Assembly (NCBI GenBank): GCA_900618425.1
Contig: UZAN01050321.1
Location: 1 to 20,615, forward strand
Length of the DNA stretch: 20,615 bases
Source: Echinostoma caproni
Taxonomy: Eukaryota > Platyhelminthes > Trematoda > Plagiorchiida > Echinostomatidae
Direction: 5' to 3'
A program made the position numbers and the translations under genes. Shown here piece by piece: positions 1 to 9,789 of the stretch. Every line of letters starts with the position of its first letter. Positions within the stretch are counted from its first letter, which is position 1. The notes below the pieces were generated by a model. That model had not been told where the DNA came from. It made no database searches and saw only the letters and a list, made by a program, of their open reading frames with translations.

Positions 1-311
1 AGAAGCACCAGCTTGTAAGCTATTCCCATAATAAAACTTTGACTTTGACTTTGACAGTTTGGATCCAGGAAAGTGTGAGATGTATCTAATGTACCGTGCG
101 TTGGATTATTTTGCTCCCCAGTTACTCAGAACTATTCGACAACCTATACAGGATAAATTTTTGCACCGGAAGTTGCTATTATAGCAGGAATATAAAGATG
201 CTGAGTTTATTAAAACCCCTTCATCTTGTAAGCGTAGCATTTCCGTTAAGTGAACTTCTTTCGGACAGATGTACATCATATTCTTTTTTCTCAAACTATT
301 TCCTTGTTCAG

Positions 312-406
312 GTCCGTCAACAGACTTGTCGAACAATTTGATACGAACTGTGTCCAATCGTCCCGTCGACTCGTCTTCAGTGACCCAACCGATCGACAAT
401 TTTTGA
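312..406 (+). pseudogene. Duplicated partial SCAPER exon (decoy exon with in-frame stop)
   Basis: This is the upstream copy of the exon-1 start. It keeps the same pyrimidine tract and AG acceptor (310-311) and 89 bp of identical coding sequence through the codons for PIDN. The reading frame then enters the retrotransposon tail and meets TGA at 404-406. If spliced in from the preceding exon it would truncate the protein. No GT donor in a strong context is obvious immediately after it. Whether the acceptor is ever used cannot be told from sequence. Confidence 0.7.
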
Positions 407-499
407 TGTGTAACGATTCATCTATGTAAACATCCTATGGGACAAGAGAAGCACCAGCTTGTAAGCTATTCCCATAATAAAACTTTGACTTTGACTTTG
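401..499 (+). mobile_element. 3' tail of a CR1-like non-LTR element, 5'-truncated
   Basis: About 100 bp closely match the 3' end of the longer CR1-like element at 12085-12185. Both share GTGTAACGATTCATCT, then ATCCTATGGGACAAGAGAAG, then CCAGCTTGTAAG, and end in ACTTTG/TTGACT hexamer repeats. Extreme 5' truncation with an intact 3' end is how LINE insertions normally look. Positions 1-53 are the end of an identical second tail, with its beginning off the window. No coding sequence is present. Confidence 0.82.
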
Positions 500-757
500 A
501 CAGTTTGGATCCAGGAAAGTGTGAGATGTATCTAATGTACCGTGCGTTGGATTATTTTGCTCCCCAGTTACTCAGAACTATTCGACAACCTATACAGGAT
601 AAATTTTTGCACCGGAAGTTGCTATTATAGCAGGAATATAAAGATGCTGAGTTTATTAAAACCCCTTCATCTTGTAAGCGTAGCATTTCCGTTAAGTGAA
701 CTTCTTTCGGACAGATGTACATCATATTCTTTTTTCTCAAACTATTTCCTTGTTCAG

Positions 758-1109
758 GTCCGTCAACAGACTTGTCGAACAATTTGATACGAACTGTGTC
801 CAATCGTCCCGTCGACTCGTCTTCAGTGACCCAACCGATCGACAATTCCTCCGTTCAGCAGCCCGATGACCATGAAGCAAATCTATTCTCAACTACTAAT
901 CCCGAAGAATGTGCTCAGACTCCAGTAGAAGAGATTGTTCGTTCATCCTCGAACCGGCTAACTCAAGCCAGTCACCAACTTGCGGCAGCCTTGATATCAG
1001 CACCTGCATCGAATGGATTGCTGTTTGTAACTGAGGCAAATGTAAAGTCACGTATACCTGGTCATGGAGTCCAAATGCATGAGAAATTATCGGCTCGATC
1101 TCGACGTCG
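758..1109 (+). CDS. SCAPER: SCAPER exon 1 of window (linker leading into charged helix)
   Basis: The acceptor is a pyrimidine-rich run (ttcttttttctcaaac, then atttccttgttcag) at about 727-757. The donor is CG|gtaagt at 1110. The exon starts at codon position 2 and ends after two bases of a codon, so the next exon must supply one base. It encodes about 117 residues. The first ~85 are Ser/Asn/Gln/Pro-rich and look disordered, and the end has GHGVQMHEKLSARSRR. That ending resembles the stretch of animal SCAPER just before its charged helix (MH.KLS followed by basic residues). The conserved end supports the call; the low-complexity front cannot be checked by eye. The first ~90 bp of this exon and its acceptor also occur, identical, 446 bp upstream. 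An earlier start is unlikely because the upstream frame reads through the pyrimidine tract. Confidence 0.75.
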
Positions 1110-1879
1110 GTAAGTGTTCCACTAATTCGGTTACGATCTCGACCACGCAACACAAAATACGCAAGCATTATTATACCTGGTAGATTTACTTAGAGAGATG
1201 AACCTTTTCTATGGTTTTTGGCATTTCTTCAATCTTCCATGTTCATTCAGTTGAAGTTTTCTGCGTGATTGTATTAACATTGCGTTGGTAAATTGTTATC
1301 CTTAGGTGTCTAAAAACTGATCCCAGTCATGCGTACCATTCAAATGAACATTACATACATTACAGATCAGAGTGTGCATAATCAGCTGGAAGGTACTTTA
1401 GGATCTACAAGTTATTTTCTTTGATTATTATATCGGTGTAAAATGCGTCATCCGTCGCCCATTTCTAGTCGGCATATGCTATCCTACTTAGTAAACCCAA
1501 GGTTGATTTTTTGTCCGCAGGTAAGTGATGACTTTCAGATGTTTGGAAAATTGCTGGCAACTTTCTTTACGGTGGGACGTTTTGTCACCCAATGAGCACA
1601 TTTAATGACAATCAAATGTTTATCTTTCCACGCCGACAGAGTACGTTGGTTTGGCGTGACTGCTTAGATCCCTTGGAGATCCGACGGACGACTCAGGAGG
1701 TCTTCGCATGCCGAGAAAGCTGTAGTTTCTTTATGGGGAGATGGGATTGCCATCAATTGCAAAGTGCTCTTGCTCTCGGTTAACTCTTGTTCTCATCTGT
1801 TGATTTTTACCATGGTTTTACCAGCACAGGTAAAAACCATACGTGTTTTTATATGTATATATGTTTACCAACGAAAAGG
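1110..1879. other. Intron 1, left part, no recognised feature
   Basis: This stretch contains the gtaagt donor at 1110 and otherwise AT-rich intronic sequence. Short ORFs at 1592-1783 and 1764-2045 show no family I recognise, except that the end of the second runs into the RTE remnant that follows. A small direct echo (cattacatacattacag, 1349-1365) is too short to classify. Confidence 0.5.
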
Positions 1880-3662
1880 TAAATATACCCGAAAGCGCAC
1901 GACCGATTTTGCGGTTATTGGTGCGACAGGAAAACAGCGCATCAAATCGAATTTATTCTACTTCTATTCAAATACTGCCAGTAGATATCAGTTCTTCATT
2001 GCAAATGGAGGTTACTGGGGTAATCAGTTAGCTCAAAAGATGTAATTCCTCCGACCCGGATGGGCTATCCCCATTGGCTTTTAGGGATGGAGGGTCAGGC
2101 TTAGTTTTCAAGTTAACGAAATTCCTGAGAACGGTGTGAGAGAGATTCCAACAGAATGGCGTGAATCGGTCACCACACCGATTTGCAATAAATGTGACAG
2201 ACCCTCTCATGATAACCACAGAGGAATGAGTTTAGTTAAAATCATCTGTAAGCTATTCGCTGGTATTATAACCCGTCGATTGTCTGCCGCGCGTGAACGG
2301 TGCACGCGTGAGAACCAGGCTGGTTTTAGACCTGGTCCAGATTGTATAGACCACATTTTCACCCTTCGCCAAATTTTAGAACACACTCCTTTCGTAGACC
2401 CACCATTTCTATCTTCCTCAATCTGAAAGCGGTTTTCGAATCAGTTGACCGCTCTAAACTCTGACACTACCTCGCTCTGAAGGGTGTGCCTGAGAAGTTA
2501 ATTTCAATATTACAATCCCTTTATACTGATAGCTGATGTCGAATCCGGGCTTACTGCACTTTTTCGCCCGAGTTCATTACAGAAAGTGGTGTTTGCCATG
2601 GTTATCCTCTCTCTCCGTTTCGATATAATTCTTGAAACAGCCCTATCTTCATGTGAGGATAGCGCTATCGATCCGAGTATGCAGACGACATTGTGATGCT
2701 AAGTAAGATCCAAGTGAGTTGTAAACCTTTCTGAATAGTTTGAATGCTGGTGTAGACATTTTCGATATACGTTGTACACCCTCAAAGTGTAGTGTTACTA
2801 CAAAATTGGGTTGGTCCAGTACCCAACCTCACTTTAATTGGGAAGTGGTGGAGGAAGTAGACAAATTTGCGATTTGGGCATCTTTGTCTCATCTGGCGAA
2901 GGCGTCACAGATGAATTGTCGGCACTCATACAGAAGACTCGGTGGGCGTTTGGAAACTTGAGACATATGTGGCACCACTGCGACATTTGGTTGTGTGAAG
3001 GGCTCGATGTATGCTCTAGCGGATTGGTCAGTTCTGCTCCACGGTGCAAAGACTTGGCCATTAAGGGGACAGGATAAAAGCAGATAAAAACAGATTTTCT
3101 ATTTTGGAACACCGTGGTCTGCGCCTCATTGCACGAGTTTGGTGCGGTAAACCGGATAAGCAATTCTGAGGTTAGGCGCAGAGTTTTAGGTAACCACCCC
3201 CGTCCACTAGAATAAGTGATCGAGCTCCATAGACCACAGCGGTTGGGACATGTGTTATACATGTCACCAAACAGGTTGCCACGGCGTGAGATATTTGCTG
3301 AGGCAAACAGAGGATGGAGAAAGGCCAAGAGCGTTCAAACTAAGATTTGGCATGAGGGTATGAAAACCCTAACCAGGACACTGGGTCCTATAAATACCGT
3401 TAGGACCCTGGATGGGTACCCGGAAATCACGGTAGCCGGTGGTTAGAGACCCCGAATGATATGGCTAAGCGTCTCAAACAGTGGCGCTCGTGCATCTGCT
3501 CACTCTCCTTACAACCCCAGTCTCTATGAATTCTCTACCTTCTCTGGGAGTTTACTCTAGATTGTCCAGTCTTCCTTCTGTTTTATTGAAATGGGCAGTC
3601 AAAGGCAGTAAACACAAACGACGCACGGAGGTGCATAGTTAATGGTTGTAAAAACTGAAACT
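1880..3662 (+). mobile_element. Degenerate RTE-clade non-LTR retrotransposon (RT to 3' end)
   Basis: Reading across frames recovers the order of an RTE reverse transcriptase. There is a pre-RT segment (EVTGVISQLKR, then DPDGLSPLAFRDGG near 2060-2090). Next come REIPTEWRESV and HDNHRGMSLVKIICKL (about 2136-2260), ENQAGFRPG.DCIDHIFTLRQILEH (about 2310-2385), LNLKAVFESVDRSKL (about 2412-2460) and a degraded GCPLSPF.YN box (about 2598-2630). EYADDIVMLSK follows at 2675-2707 and C-terminal LGHVLYMSPNRLPRREIF at about 3240-3295. The catalytic YADD (2678-2689) survives, but many stops and frameshifts break the ORF, so it is dead. The 3' end (GACGCACGGAGGTGCAT near 3619, then aaactgaaact) matches the end of the copy finishing at 14118. 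The 5' boundary is approximate, and the endonuclease is missing. Confidence 0.87.
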
Positions 3663-4857
3663 TCTATTCTGGTGGGAGTCTACTATTGAAATATCTCGAG
3701 CATATCGCGGCCCCAAAACTGGATACAAATGACAGGTCGCTTCCAAATCCATGCGAAAACTCGACGTAACTCCCCCTCGTGAGTAGAATGAATATCACCT
3801 TTCTAGACAACAAATTGAGCTTGACACAGCCGTCAGAGACTTCCGTAGACTGTTCCGCATCATACTTGGTACATCGGGTAAGATATCTATAATAGATGCC
3901 TTACCGGATGACCTAAGGGGCGACCTTATTCAACAAACTAAATAAAAATTGCTGTCTTTGGTTGAACACTGACCAGCAACTGAATCGTACGACTAAGCAA
4001 CGCAACTATCTAACAGTAGCAAAAACGGTGAACTACACATTGCCAGCCGCGAGCCACCACGTGGGTCAGATAATAACCTCCGGCGCTTAATGAACGGTAT
4101 AGATCGATGGCCTCAGAAGAAGATGGTATTCCACGAGAGATGGTGAGATCTTTAATACTTGTTGTGTTTAAAGTACCGCATTAGCTGTTTTGTGGGACGC
4201 TGCTGCTTGCCCCCCCCTCCAAAAAGGATCAAGATTGTGTTCGAGAACTGTCGAAACCTGTTCTGTACATTGACATGTTTACGTAAGCAATTGAGGAAAT
4301 ACTAGCAGGTCGCAGTTTTTATTTTCTTGCAATTATCTAGCTTTTCGTTTCTCGTTTTAATTCTTTTCATAGTGAATAATGGAGATTGAGTTGCGTGGGC
4401 TGACCTAGTATCTCATCTATCGCATTTTTGTAGCATCATTTTGTAAATCATTTAGAATTTTGTTTCCTTTCTCCTTTGCGAGTTTATTATCCGGTTCGGT
4501 GTGAATTCTTCATGAGGTTTCACACATAGAGCAACAAACTACTGATAATTTTCTCAATGTATGAGTAACGAAACTAAGCAGCCGCTGTTCATTTCCGTGG
4601 TACCACCTGTGAATCGGACCAATCGGACGATCCACAATCAAGAGGTTTGAACAGTGTAGTCATCCGCTCATGATATGCTTGTCCAACTGGTCACCCTTAG
4701 CCTTCTCCCTATCATTAATTTCTCCTGTGTATGTTACGTACCGTGAAGTTCGATCATTTGACTTAGCACCCGACCTGATCGTCTTAATAAGTAATTTTGA
4801 AGCGCACACATCAATGTCTTCTGTACGCTTTTCTCTCCGCTTGTTCCCTTCAAAAAG
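3663..4857. other. Intron 1, right part, mostly unassigned
   Basis: About 1.2 kb before exon 2. It holds one short protein-like ORF (3787-3942, listed separately), a C-rich run near 4210, and AT-rich sequence. The branch point and pyrimidine tract for exon 2 lie in the last 40 bp. I recognise no RNA gene or mobile element here. Confidence 0.5.
3787..3942 (+). other. Unassigned 52-codon open stretch, protein-like
   Basis: This frame is open from a TAG at 3784 to a TAA at 3943. It reads ELDTAVRDFRRLFRIILG, then KISIIDALPDDLRGDLIQQ. The mix of charged and hydrophobic residues looks more like coding sequence than random intron. It has no Met start and no clear splice sites, and I do not recognise the family. 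A decayed mobile-element ORF (for example a retroelement gag) is possible but unproven. Confidence 0.25.
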
Positions 4858-4966
4858 CACAACAAATTCTATTCAAGAACTGGAACAAAAACAAACTCGG
4901 GCTCGTATTTTGCGCCAGCAACATTTACTGGAACGTGCGGAGCGTGTGCACGAATTGAGCAAAAAG
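4858..4966 (+). CDS. SCAPER: SCAPER exon 2 of window (start of charged helix)
   Basis: This 109-nt exon follows a pyrimidine-rich acceptor (cttttctctccgcttgttcccttcaaaaag split across 4828-4857) and ends at AAAAAG|gtacgt. It begins with one base that completes the Arg codon left open by the previous exon. That phase match decided the acceptor over a competing AG at 4876-4877, which would be out of phase. The 36 codons read TTNSIQELEQKQTR, then RARILRQQHLLERAERVH, then a Lys-Lys end. This aligns by position and character with the part of SCAPER that follows the MHEKLS motif, an uninterrupted Glu/Arg/Gln/Lys helix. A shadow Met 63 codons upstream is intronic. Confidence 0.82.
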
Positions 4967-5443
4967 GTACGTCAATGATCAACACATTACACGTTCAGTA
5001 TCCGGATTGCATGGAGTTCGCAATCCTATCGTGCTGTGATCGCTTTTAGGTTGTCATAGACAGACAGAGAGAGAGAGAGAGAGTGATCTACTCATTCAAC
5101 TGTTTTTTGTAGGTTGTGAGCAGTACATAGGCTCCGACGCTTGTGATAAGTGAGTTCGCTTCTGCTCTCAGCATTGTTCTATAACTGTAGAGTTTTTGAC
5201 GTGCTTTATCGACTGCTACTCTCTTTGCATGGTCTTTTCTGCTGTTTCGAAATTAAAACTTATGCACGCAAGAGTCAGACAGGAAACTATAAGCTGAATG
5301 ATGATGTTTGTCGACGTCTCGATATGCAAACGAAACAATAAGTGTTACTATTCGACAGGGCGACGTAGACTGTAATGAAAAGAAATTAATGTAAAAAGGA
5401 GATATCAGAGAATGGGAGATAATGAATGATCTACGCGGAATGG
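4967..5443. other. Intron 2, left part with a GA microsatellite
   Basis: After the gtacgt donor there is a short GA/CAGA microsatellite at about 5057-5083. The rest has no recognisable element. The 63- and 79-codon ORFs here have no protein character I recognise. Confidence 0.5.
5057..5083. repeat. GA-rich microsatellite
   Basis: An interrupted CAGA start runs into eight or nine GA dinucleotides. It is a simple sequence inside the second SCAPER intron, and no function is suggested. Confidence 0.9.
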
Positions 5444-5632
5444 ATGGGGTCTTAATGGTGGGCAGCTTTGCTGTCGCCCGGTTCAATACCACGCCTGACC
5501 TAACGGGGCCTCATGTGGTTTGCCACTGTAAGTCCCGGGGCTTAGGATGCCGGTTTCCATCACTGAACAGCAGGTCTTCGCNGTTTCGCCCCGTCTACTG
5601 TGCATCACACCAGGGTGTGGAATAAAATTTAA
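5444..5632 (+). repeat. Short dispersed repeat, copy 1 (possible tRNA-related SINE)
   Basis: This copy shares a long ordered set of blocks with 15890-16084. They are GGCAGCTTTGCTGTCG, then CCACGCCT.AC, then a tcccggggctt core (5534-5544), then TTCGCCCCGTCT, then a GTGTG.AATAAA end. It contains GGTTCAATACC at 5480-5490, which fits the Pol III B-box consensus RGTTCRANNCC, preceded by an A-box-like TCTTAATGGTGG. The A-to-B spacing is shorter than in a full tRNA, so tRNA origin is tentative. A LINE 3' tail family is the alternative. One ambiguous base sits at 5581. Confidence 0.7.
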
Positions 5633-6469
5633 AAAATGAAGAGATCAGTGCTATGCGGTCACGAACAGAAAACATCTACAAACAACATGTCATCACAGGT
5701 GGCTGAGGTGGCTTTTTGAACATAGGAATTAGGAGAAAAACGGCCAGGAACCTATTAAATCGAACTCACCCTTAGATTGTGTGACTAGGCATTGTGTGAT
5801 GAGCAGTAAAACAGATGAATCCCATAGCCATGAAAACTATAATGACGAGACTGCACCTTGTCATTGTGTGATTGCTTGTGCACCTCTAGCNATTCTGTTG
5901 AACATGAAAGGTCAAAGGGTAGAGACCAGACAGTCTCCCGGTTTTTCCGGTTATGTTTTGACTCGAGTTAGCGTATCAGATGGCAAAAAAATAATGAAAA
6001 GTGAACAAGTTCACGTAAATTGACTTACACTTCGATTTTCCCTCGGCCTTGCAATCAGGTTCCTGACAAAACTAAAAAGTCTTTGAGAATCCTAATCTCT
6101 TCCCTACTTATTGGTTATACTCCTCAGCCGTACCCGTCCATGAAGCTCCAGTGCATAACTAAAACAAATAATCGGTCGTTGCACAGGACCGTGCTGCGCA
6201 TTGCATTAAACTGGGTGGGTAGGGATAAGTGGGCTAGTATTCAGTTATTCCAATCTTCGTTTAATTCTCTACTTTGTGTACCTTCCTCTTTCCCTTTGTC
6301 CCACTTCCGGTCTGTAACATCCCTTCTGATAACTCTTGTCATCAATAAACTTGACTCACACTCCTATGACTACTGCCACATGGTGTTGTAAGTAATGTAT
6401 CGTCGTATAAATTGCATATTCCTAAGTCTCATCAACTGCTCAATCGGATGACTGTTTACAGGTGGGTCA
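5633..6469. other. Intron 2, middle, no recognised gene
   Basis: This is about 840 bp between the short repeat and the RTE endonuclease fragment. Two ORFs (5781-6023, 6020-6391) have no recognisable domain. An AATAAA followed by CTTGACTCACACTCC near 6344 could be the 3' end of another repeat family, but nothing else in the window matches it. One ambiguous base is at 5891. Confidence 0.4.
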
Positions 6470-7260
6470 ACTATTTTGTCGTGCACGTACGATGGGCTCA
6501 TTAGCAATCGATTTTTGTTCCATATCGGGGATGTGAATTCAGGGTCTGAGTATTATTAGCTACTTAAGTGCCGCGAGTCTATCCTCGAGGTATTTCCTTC
6601 GCGCATCAAGACACGATGCAGTTCGATCACTTAGTCATCACAAAGTAGGTATCGTACTGAACGACAAAGCTGAGGCCTCACCGATAAACTGGATACCCAT
6701 TAATGGCTGTTTATACGCGATGAAACTCCACGCTTCAGTTACCGTGTGGCGAGGAAGCAACACTCAAAGGTATTTGCTCATCATTTCTGCAAATGCGCCC
6801 ACCAACTGCAGTCCCAATTTACAAAATGGCGAATTTTGAGATATCCTCACGGGACCTGTTCAAAAGAGCCGCAGCCCTGAGATAATTTTGCTGACAAGTG
6901 ATGTTAACGCACAAGCTGGAAAAACTGAACGCATCAGACGTTTGTGTAGGACTTAGTTTCACTCTGACCACCTAGCGAACAGAGAACGGCAATAGACTAC
7001 TTCACTTTTGTGCAGACAGTCGGTCGTTCTTATCTAGCGCCAACTTTCAACGTAGCTCTAGACGGACGGCAAGTTAGTGTTCTCATTTAGCGAACAAGTT
7101 GACCCAAATTGATCACGGCTGTATGCTATCGTTGTTGTGGCTCGGTACAAAGGTAAAGATCCTAGTGGACCACCTGCGTTGAGTCTGATCGCGCACTAGT
7201 TCTGATGCGCTTCACGCTTCTTCTCGACACAAATCGATGCCTCGGTTAGGTCGTTGTCTT
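6470..7260 (+). mobile_element. RTE-clade endonuclease domain fragment, inactive
   Basis: Joined across frames, this reads as the AP-type endonuclease of an RTE element. Segments are HHKVGIVLNDKAEAS, then PINWIPINGCLYAMKLH (about 6634-6731), YLLIISANAPTNCSP (about 6771-6815), EIILLTSDVNAQAGK (about 6879-6922), ADSRSFLSSANFQRSSRR (about 7014-7068) and YRCCGSVQ (about 7129-7152). It ends with SDRALVLMRFTLLLD at about 7188-7231. The GDxN box appears as SDVN. The catalytic SDH triad motif is SDR, a His-to-Arg change. Stops and shifts occur at several points. No RT follows, so this is an isolated piece. The 5' edge is approximate. Confidence 0.82.
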
Positions 7261-9031
7261 CGTGACTCTGCTGTGTGCATGCGTTATGATCAGACGTTTA
7301 GATAGGGGTAAGCAGCGGAGTAGGTCAACATTGGGATCAAATTAGACACAAACACACTTGTTTGTAGTACTGGTTGTCTTCAAATTCCTCTGGCTCTTTT
7401 GAAGAGAGTGCCAAAGTCCATGGATTGAAGGCTTACGACGAAAGAAAAAAGTCTCACATTTCACTCATTGAAGTTGCCTCACATCAGGTGGGTCGTTGAC
7501 ACTATTTTCGATCGAGATCAACCACGAATTTTCATCCGCCCCGAATACCCAGCTTGGAACCCGGAAATTCCACACCGTAACCATTGCTCTTAGGCTTCGA
7601 GCCCAAGTTATTCGATGAAATCGAGGTAATACATCAGTAATAGGCGTCCATATCGCATTCGTATTGTGTAACTGTCAACACAAAGTTATTCATATTGGGA
7701 AGATCCTAAGTAATTTAACAGTGACGGAAGTCTCACACAAAGAAGTTCATTTCCCAGTAATTTGCAACAATACTTCGAGCACTACGATACACAAAGATGT
7801 GATACACACACATAATGCTCTCAGTTTTTCGCCCCATTCTCCCACTCCCTCATTCATTGGAAATCGAATTGTTAGCCGAAAGTTGGAAATAAAAAGCTGC
7901 TCCCAGAAGTAACAGTTGAATGGTTCTGCCGGATTCCGTTTCCTTTGGTTTCTGATTTTCAACCCGAATATTTTACCGGATAAAAACGATTCTGACAATT
8001 TGCTGTTGATTTCTCCGCAATAAGCAAATCTAAAATGAATATTAACAGGTAGTCACTGTTAAATTCACCAAACTGCACGCATGTGTTCTACATCACACTT
8101 GCATTAGCAGCGAGAGTGGATTGCCTCCAGCTTTGTTTTGCACACCGCTATTATGACTATCAGAACAAAACACTAATCTGCACTCACTTTTGTAATAAGG
8201 AAATCAGAGAGACTTAGATGAAAACTAGTTTGCAATTACAGGTTTCAAAAATGACCAGATTGCAGACCGGAAATATGAGCTTTCATTACACCGAAGTGAA
8301 GCCCAATCATGTGTCAACATCAACTAATGGAGTTGTCTAAACCTGACCATAGTTTTAATCCCATCTTGGAATTAAATATCCCATTGTCACGGATGTCGCA
8401 TCCACCTTTTTCGTGCAATCTTCGGGTCACAAAGCCGTCGAAATGAACAATTCAACAATTAGACCAGATTAATTTAGAGACGAATACATCTTATTTCATA
8501 TCATGTTTCCTAAAAATAAGAAAAAACAGATTATCAAACAAAAAGGATATTCTTTAGATCCTTGACTGAATATGTGGTTTTGTTTTAGAATCACAGTATC
8601 CATGCTCAAGACTCACCGTCGGGTTGCGCCACGAATGCTACACATTTTTATCGGCAATTGTAAGCAAAAATACAAAGATACTTGGACAGTTTTCTATTTA
8701 ATCTGTCGAACTTATATGTTCAAGCTGTAATTTCCCCCCTCTGCTTTTGCAAGTTTACCTTACCCGTGGCTGTCTCCCTGATAGCATCGGGCAATGCTCG
8801 TATACGAATCCGCTTACTGGCCAATGCTATTTTAACCCAAGTTTGTCCGTTGTTCTGTCATAACGTTCTATTGTATTGCTGTAAACGTTGACTTACAACC
8901 CGCGTTCTAAGAAATTCACTCGGGACACAGTTTTTGTCCCTTTTCTATCAGGAAATCAGTAGCTTCAAGTATCTTATGCATACTCCTTTCTACGTACATG
9001 CACGCCCCCTCTGCGCACGCATACGATCCAG
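7261..9031. other. Intron 2, right part, no recognised feature
   Basis: About 1.8 kb of AT-rich intron before exon 3. Several ORFs of 60-95 codons on both strands (7664-7912, 7747-7998 minus, 8682-8891) have no family I recognise. There is no RNA gene or transposon signal that I can support. Confidence 0.45.
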
Positions 9032-9196
9032 GTTGAAGAAGTGCACATGCAAAAGCGACTGCTGTTGCATCAGCGTCGATCATGCTTGGAACGCCGATTA
9101 CACGCAGCCGAGCGGAAACGTCAAGCAGAGTTGGAACGTCGCGTGCTCAAGGCACATGACGAAGAAACCAAAGGTCGTGAAATCGCATTCATCCAG
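9032..9196 (+). CDS. SCAPER: SCAPER exon 3 of window (charged helix, EIAFI motif)
   Basis: This 165-nt, phase 0-0 exon has acceptor ...gatccag|GTT and donor ATCCAG|gtttgt. Its 55 residues start VEEVHMQKRL and end GREIAFIQ, with LERRLHAAERKRQ and ELERRVLKAHDEE between. The closing EIAFI motif followed by TLEA in the next exon is a SCAPER landmark (human has NEIAFIN then TLEA), which makes this one of the most secure exons. The composition, alternating basic and acidic residues with no proline, is typical of a single-helix or coiled-coil rod. The Met-initiated reading of the same DNA in another frame (8934-9215) is a shadow. Confidence 0.93.
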
Positions 9197-9281
9197 GTTT
9201 GTCCCGTTCTTGTGATTTAAAATTATTCCTTATTGTTCAAATAGTTGTTTGGCAGATTTGAAGTTTGTATGTCGATTGTGA

Positions 9282-9375
9282 AAAGTTCAGTACCTCGGTG
9301 GGATTCGAACCCACGCATGGACGCCGCCTACGCTTTGTGCGCGCATGCCCTTATTGCTTCACATATAACCATGTC
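9282..9375 (-). repeat. tRNA-like sequence or tRNA-derived SINE remnant
   Basis: On the minus strand there is a perfect T-arm: stem GTGGG / CCCAC around TTCGAAT (9298-9314). It includes an exact B-box GGTTCGAATCC at 9301-9311. Downstream on that strand come CGAGGTA and then a TTTT run (about 9281-9284) that could end Pol III transcription. Upstream, GTGAAG followed by AAGGGCATGCGCGC resembles a degraded D-arm. No acceptor stem pairs with CGAGGTA, so it is not a functional tRNA gene. A tRNA-derived SINE or tRNA pseudogene fits best. Confidence 0.6.
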
Positions 9376-9789
9376 GTGTCACCATTTACAGTCGGTTCTC
9401 TTGACCTCAGATTTCTCTTTATGCGTATACTATCTCAATCTTGATTACAAATTAGCGGTTAGCACTGACGGGTAGTAACTATAGCGGTTGAAATTTTAAT
9501 TGTGGTAATTCTTTAATTTCATTTCTGTTTCGTTGATTGTGCTCGATACACTTATTTTCGTACCTTCTGGTTTTAGTTTCCATTCTCTGTGTCTGAGAGA
9601 GAAAGACTGAGTGAGTAAGTCACCAGAGAGACTGATTAAAAGCGGGCTGCGGCTCAAAGGTTCGTTGGTTTACATCCACTGCACTAAATCCACATTACTT
9701 CAAGAGTAATCGTTTTTCTTTTTGAGGCCAAAGATTCCATGCATAAATTTATAACTCGAATCTCAAGAGCAGTCTAATATGTGAACCTC
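9376..9789. other. Intron 3, left part, no recognised feature
   Basis: About 400 bp of AT-rich intron between the tRNA-like remnant and the CR1-like element. It contains a short GAGA-rich patch near 9594-9606 and nothing else I can name. Confidence 0.45.

Larger units (their letters stand above)
1..847 (+). repeat. 446-bp tandem duplication containing exon-1 acceptor and a retrotransposon tail
   Basis: Positions 1-401 and 447-847 read identically, a period of 446 bp. The unit has two parts. One is a retrotransposon 3' tail ending in repeated ACTTTG hexamers (about 401-499; its end is repeated at 1-53). The other is about 347 bp of intron, a splice acceptor and the first ~90 bp of SCAPER exon 1 (54-400 and 500-846). 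The copies diverge at 402/848, where copy 1 runs into the tail and copy 2 continues the exon. Both copies carry the same short ORFs on each strand, none of which looks like a gene. The left end may extend past the window. Confidence 0.93.

Noticed and set aside
106..399. 97-codon minus-strand ORF, repeated at 552-845
   Set aside because: Antisense shadow over the duplicated intron and exon-1 start. It exists twice only because the DNA is duplicated.
1..847. Long target-site duplication of a single LINE insertion
   Set aside because: Another copy of the tail precedes the first unit (1-53), so a simple insertion with target-site duplication does not explain the order; tandem duplication does.
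4670..4978. 102-codon ORF starting with Met and ending in the exon 2 sequence
   Set aside because: The first 60 codons are the intron and pyrimidine tract of the exon 2 acceptor; only the last part is coding.
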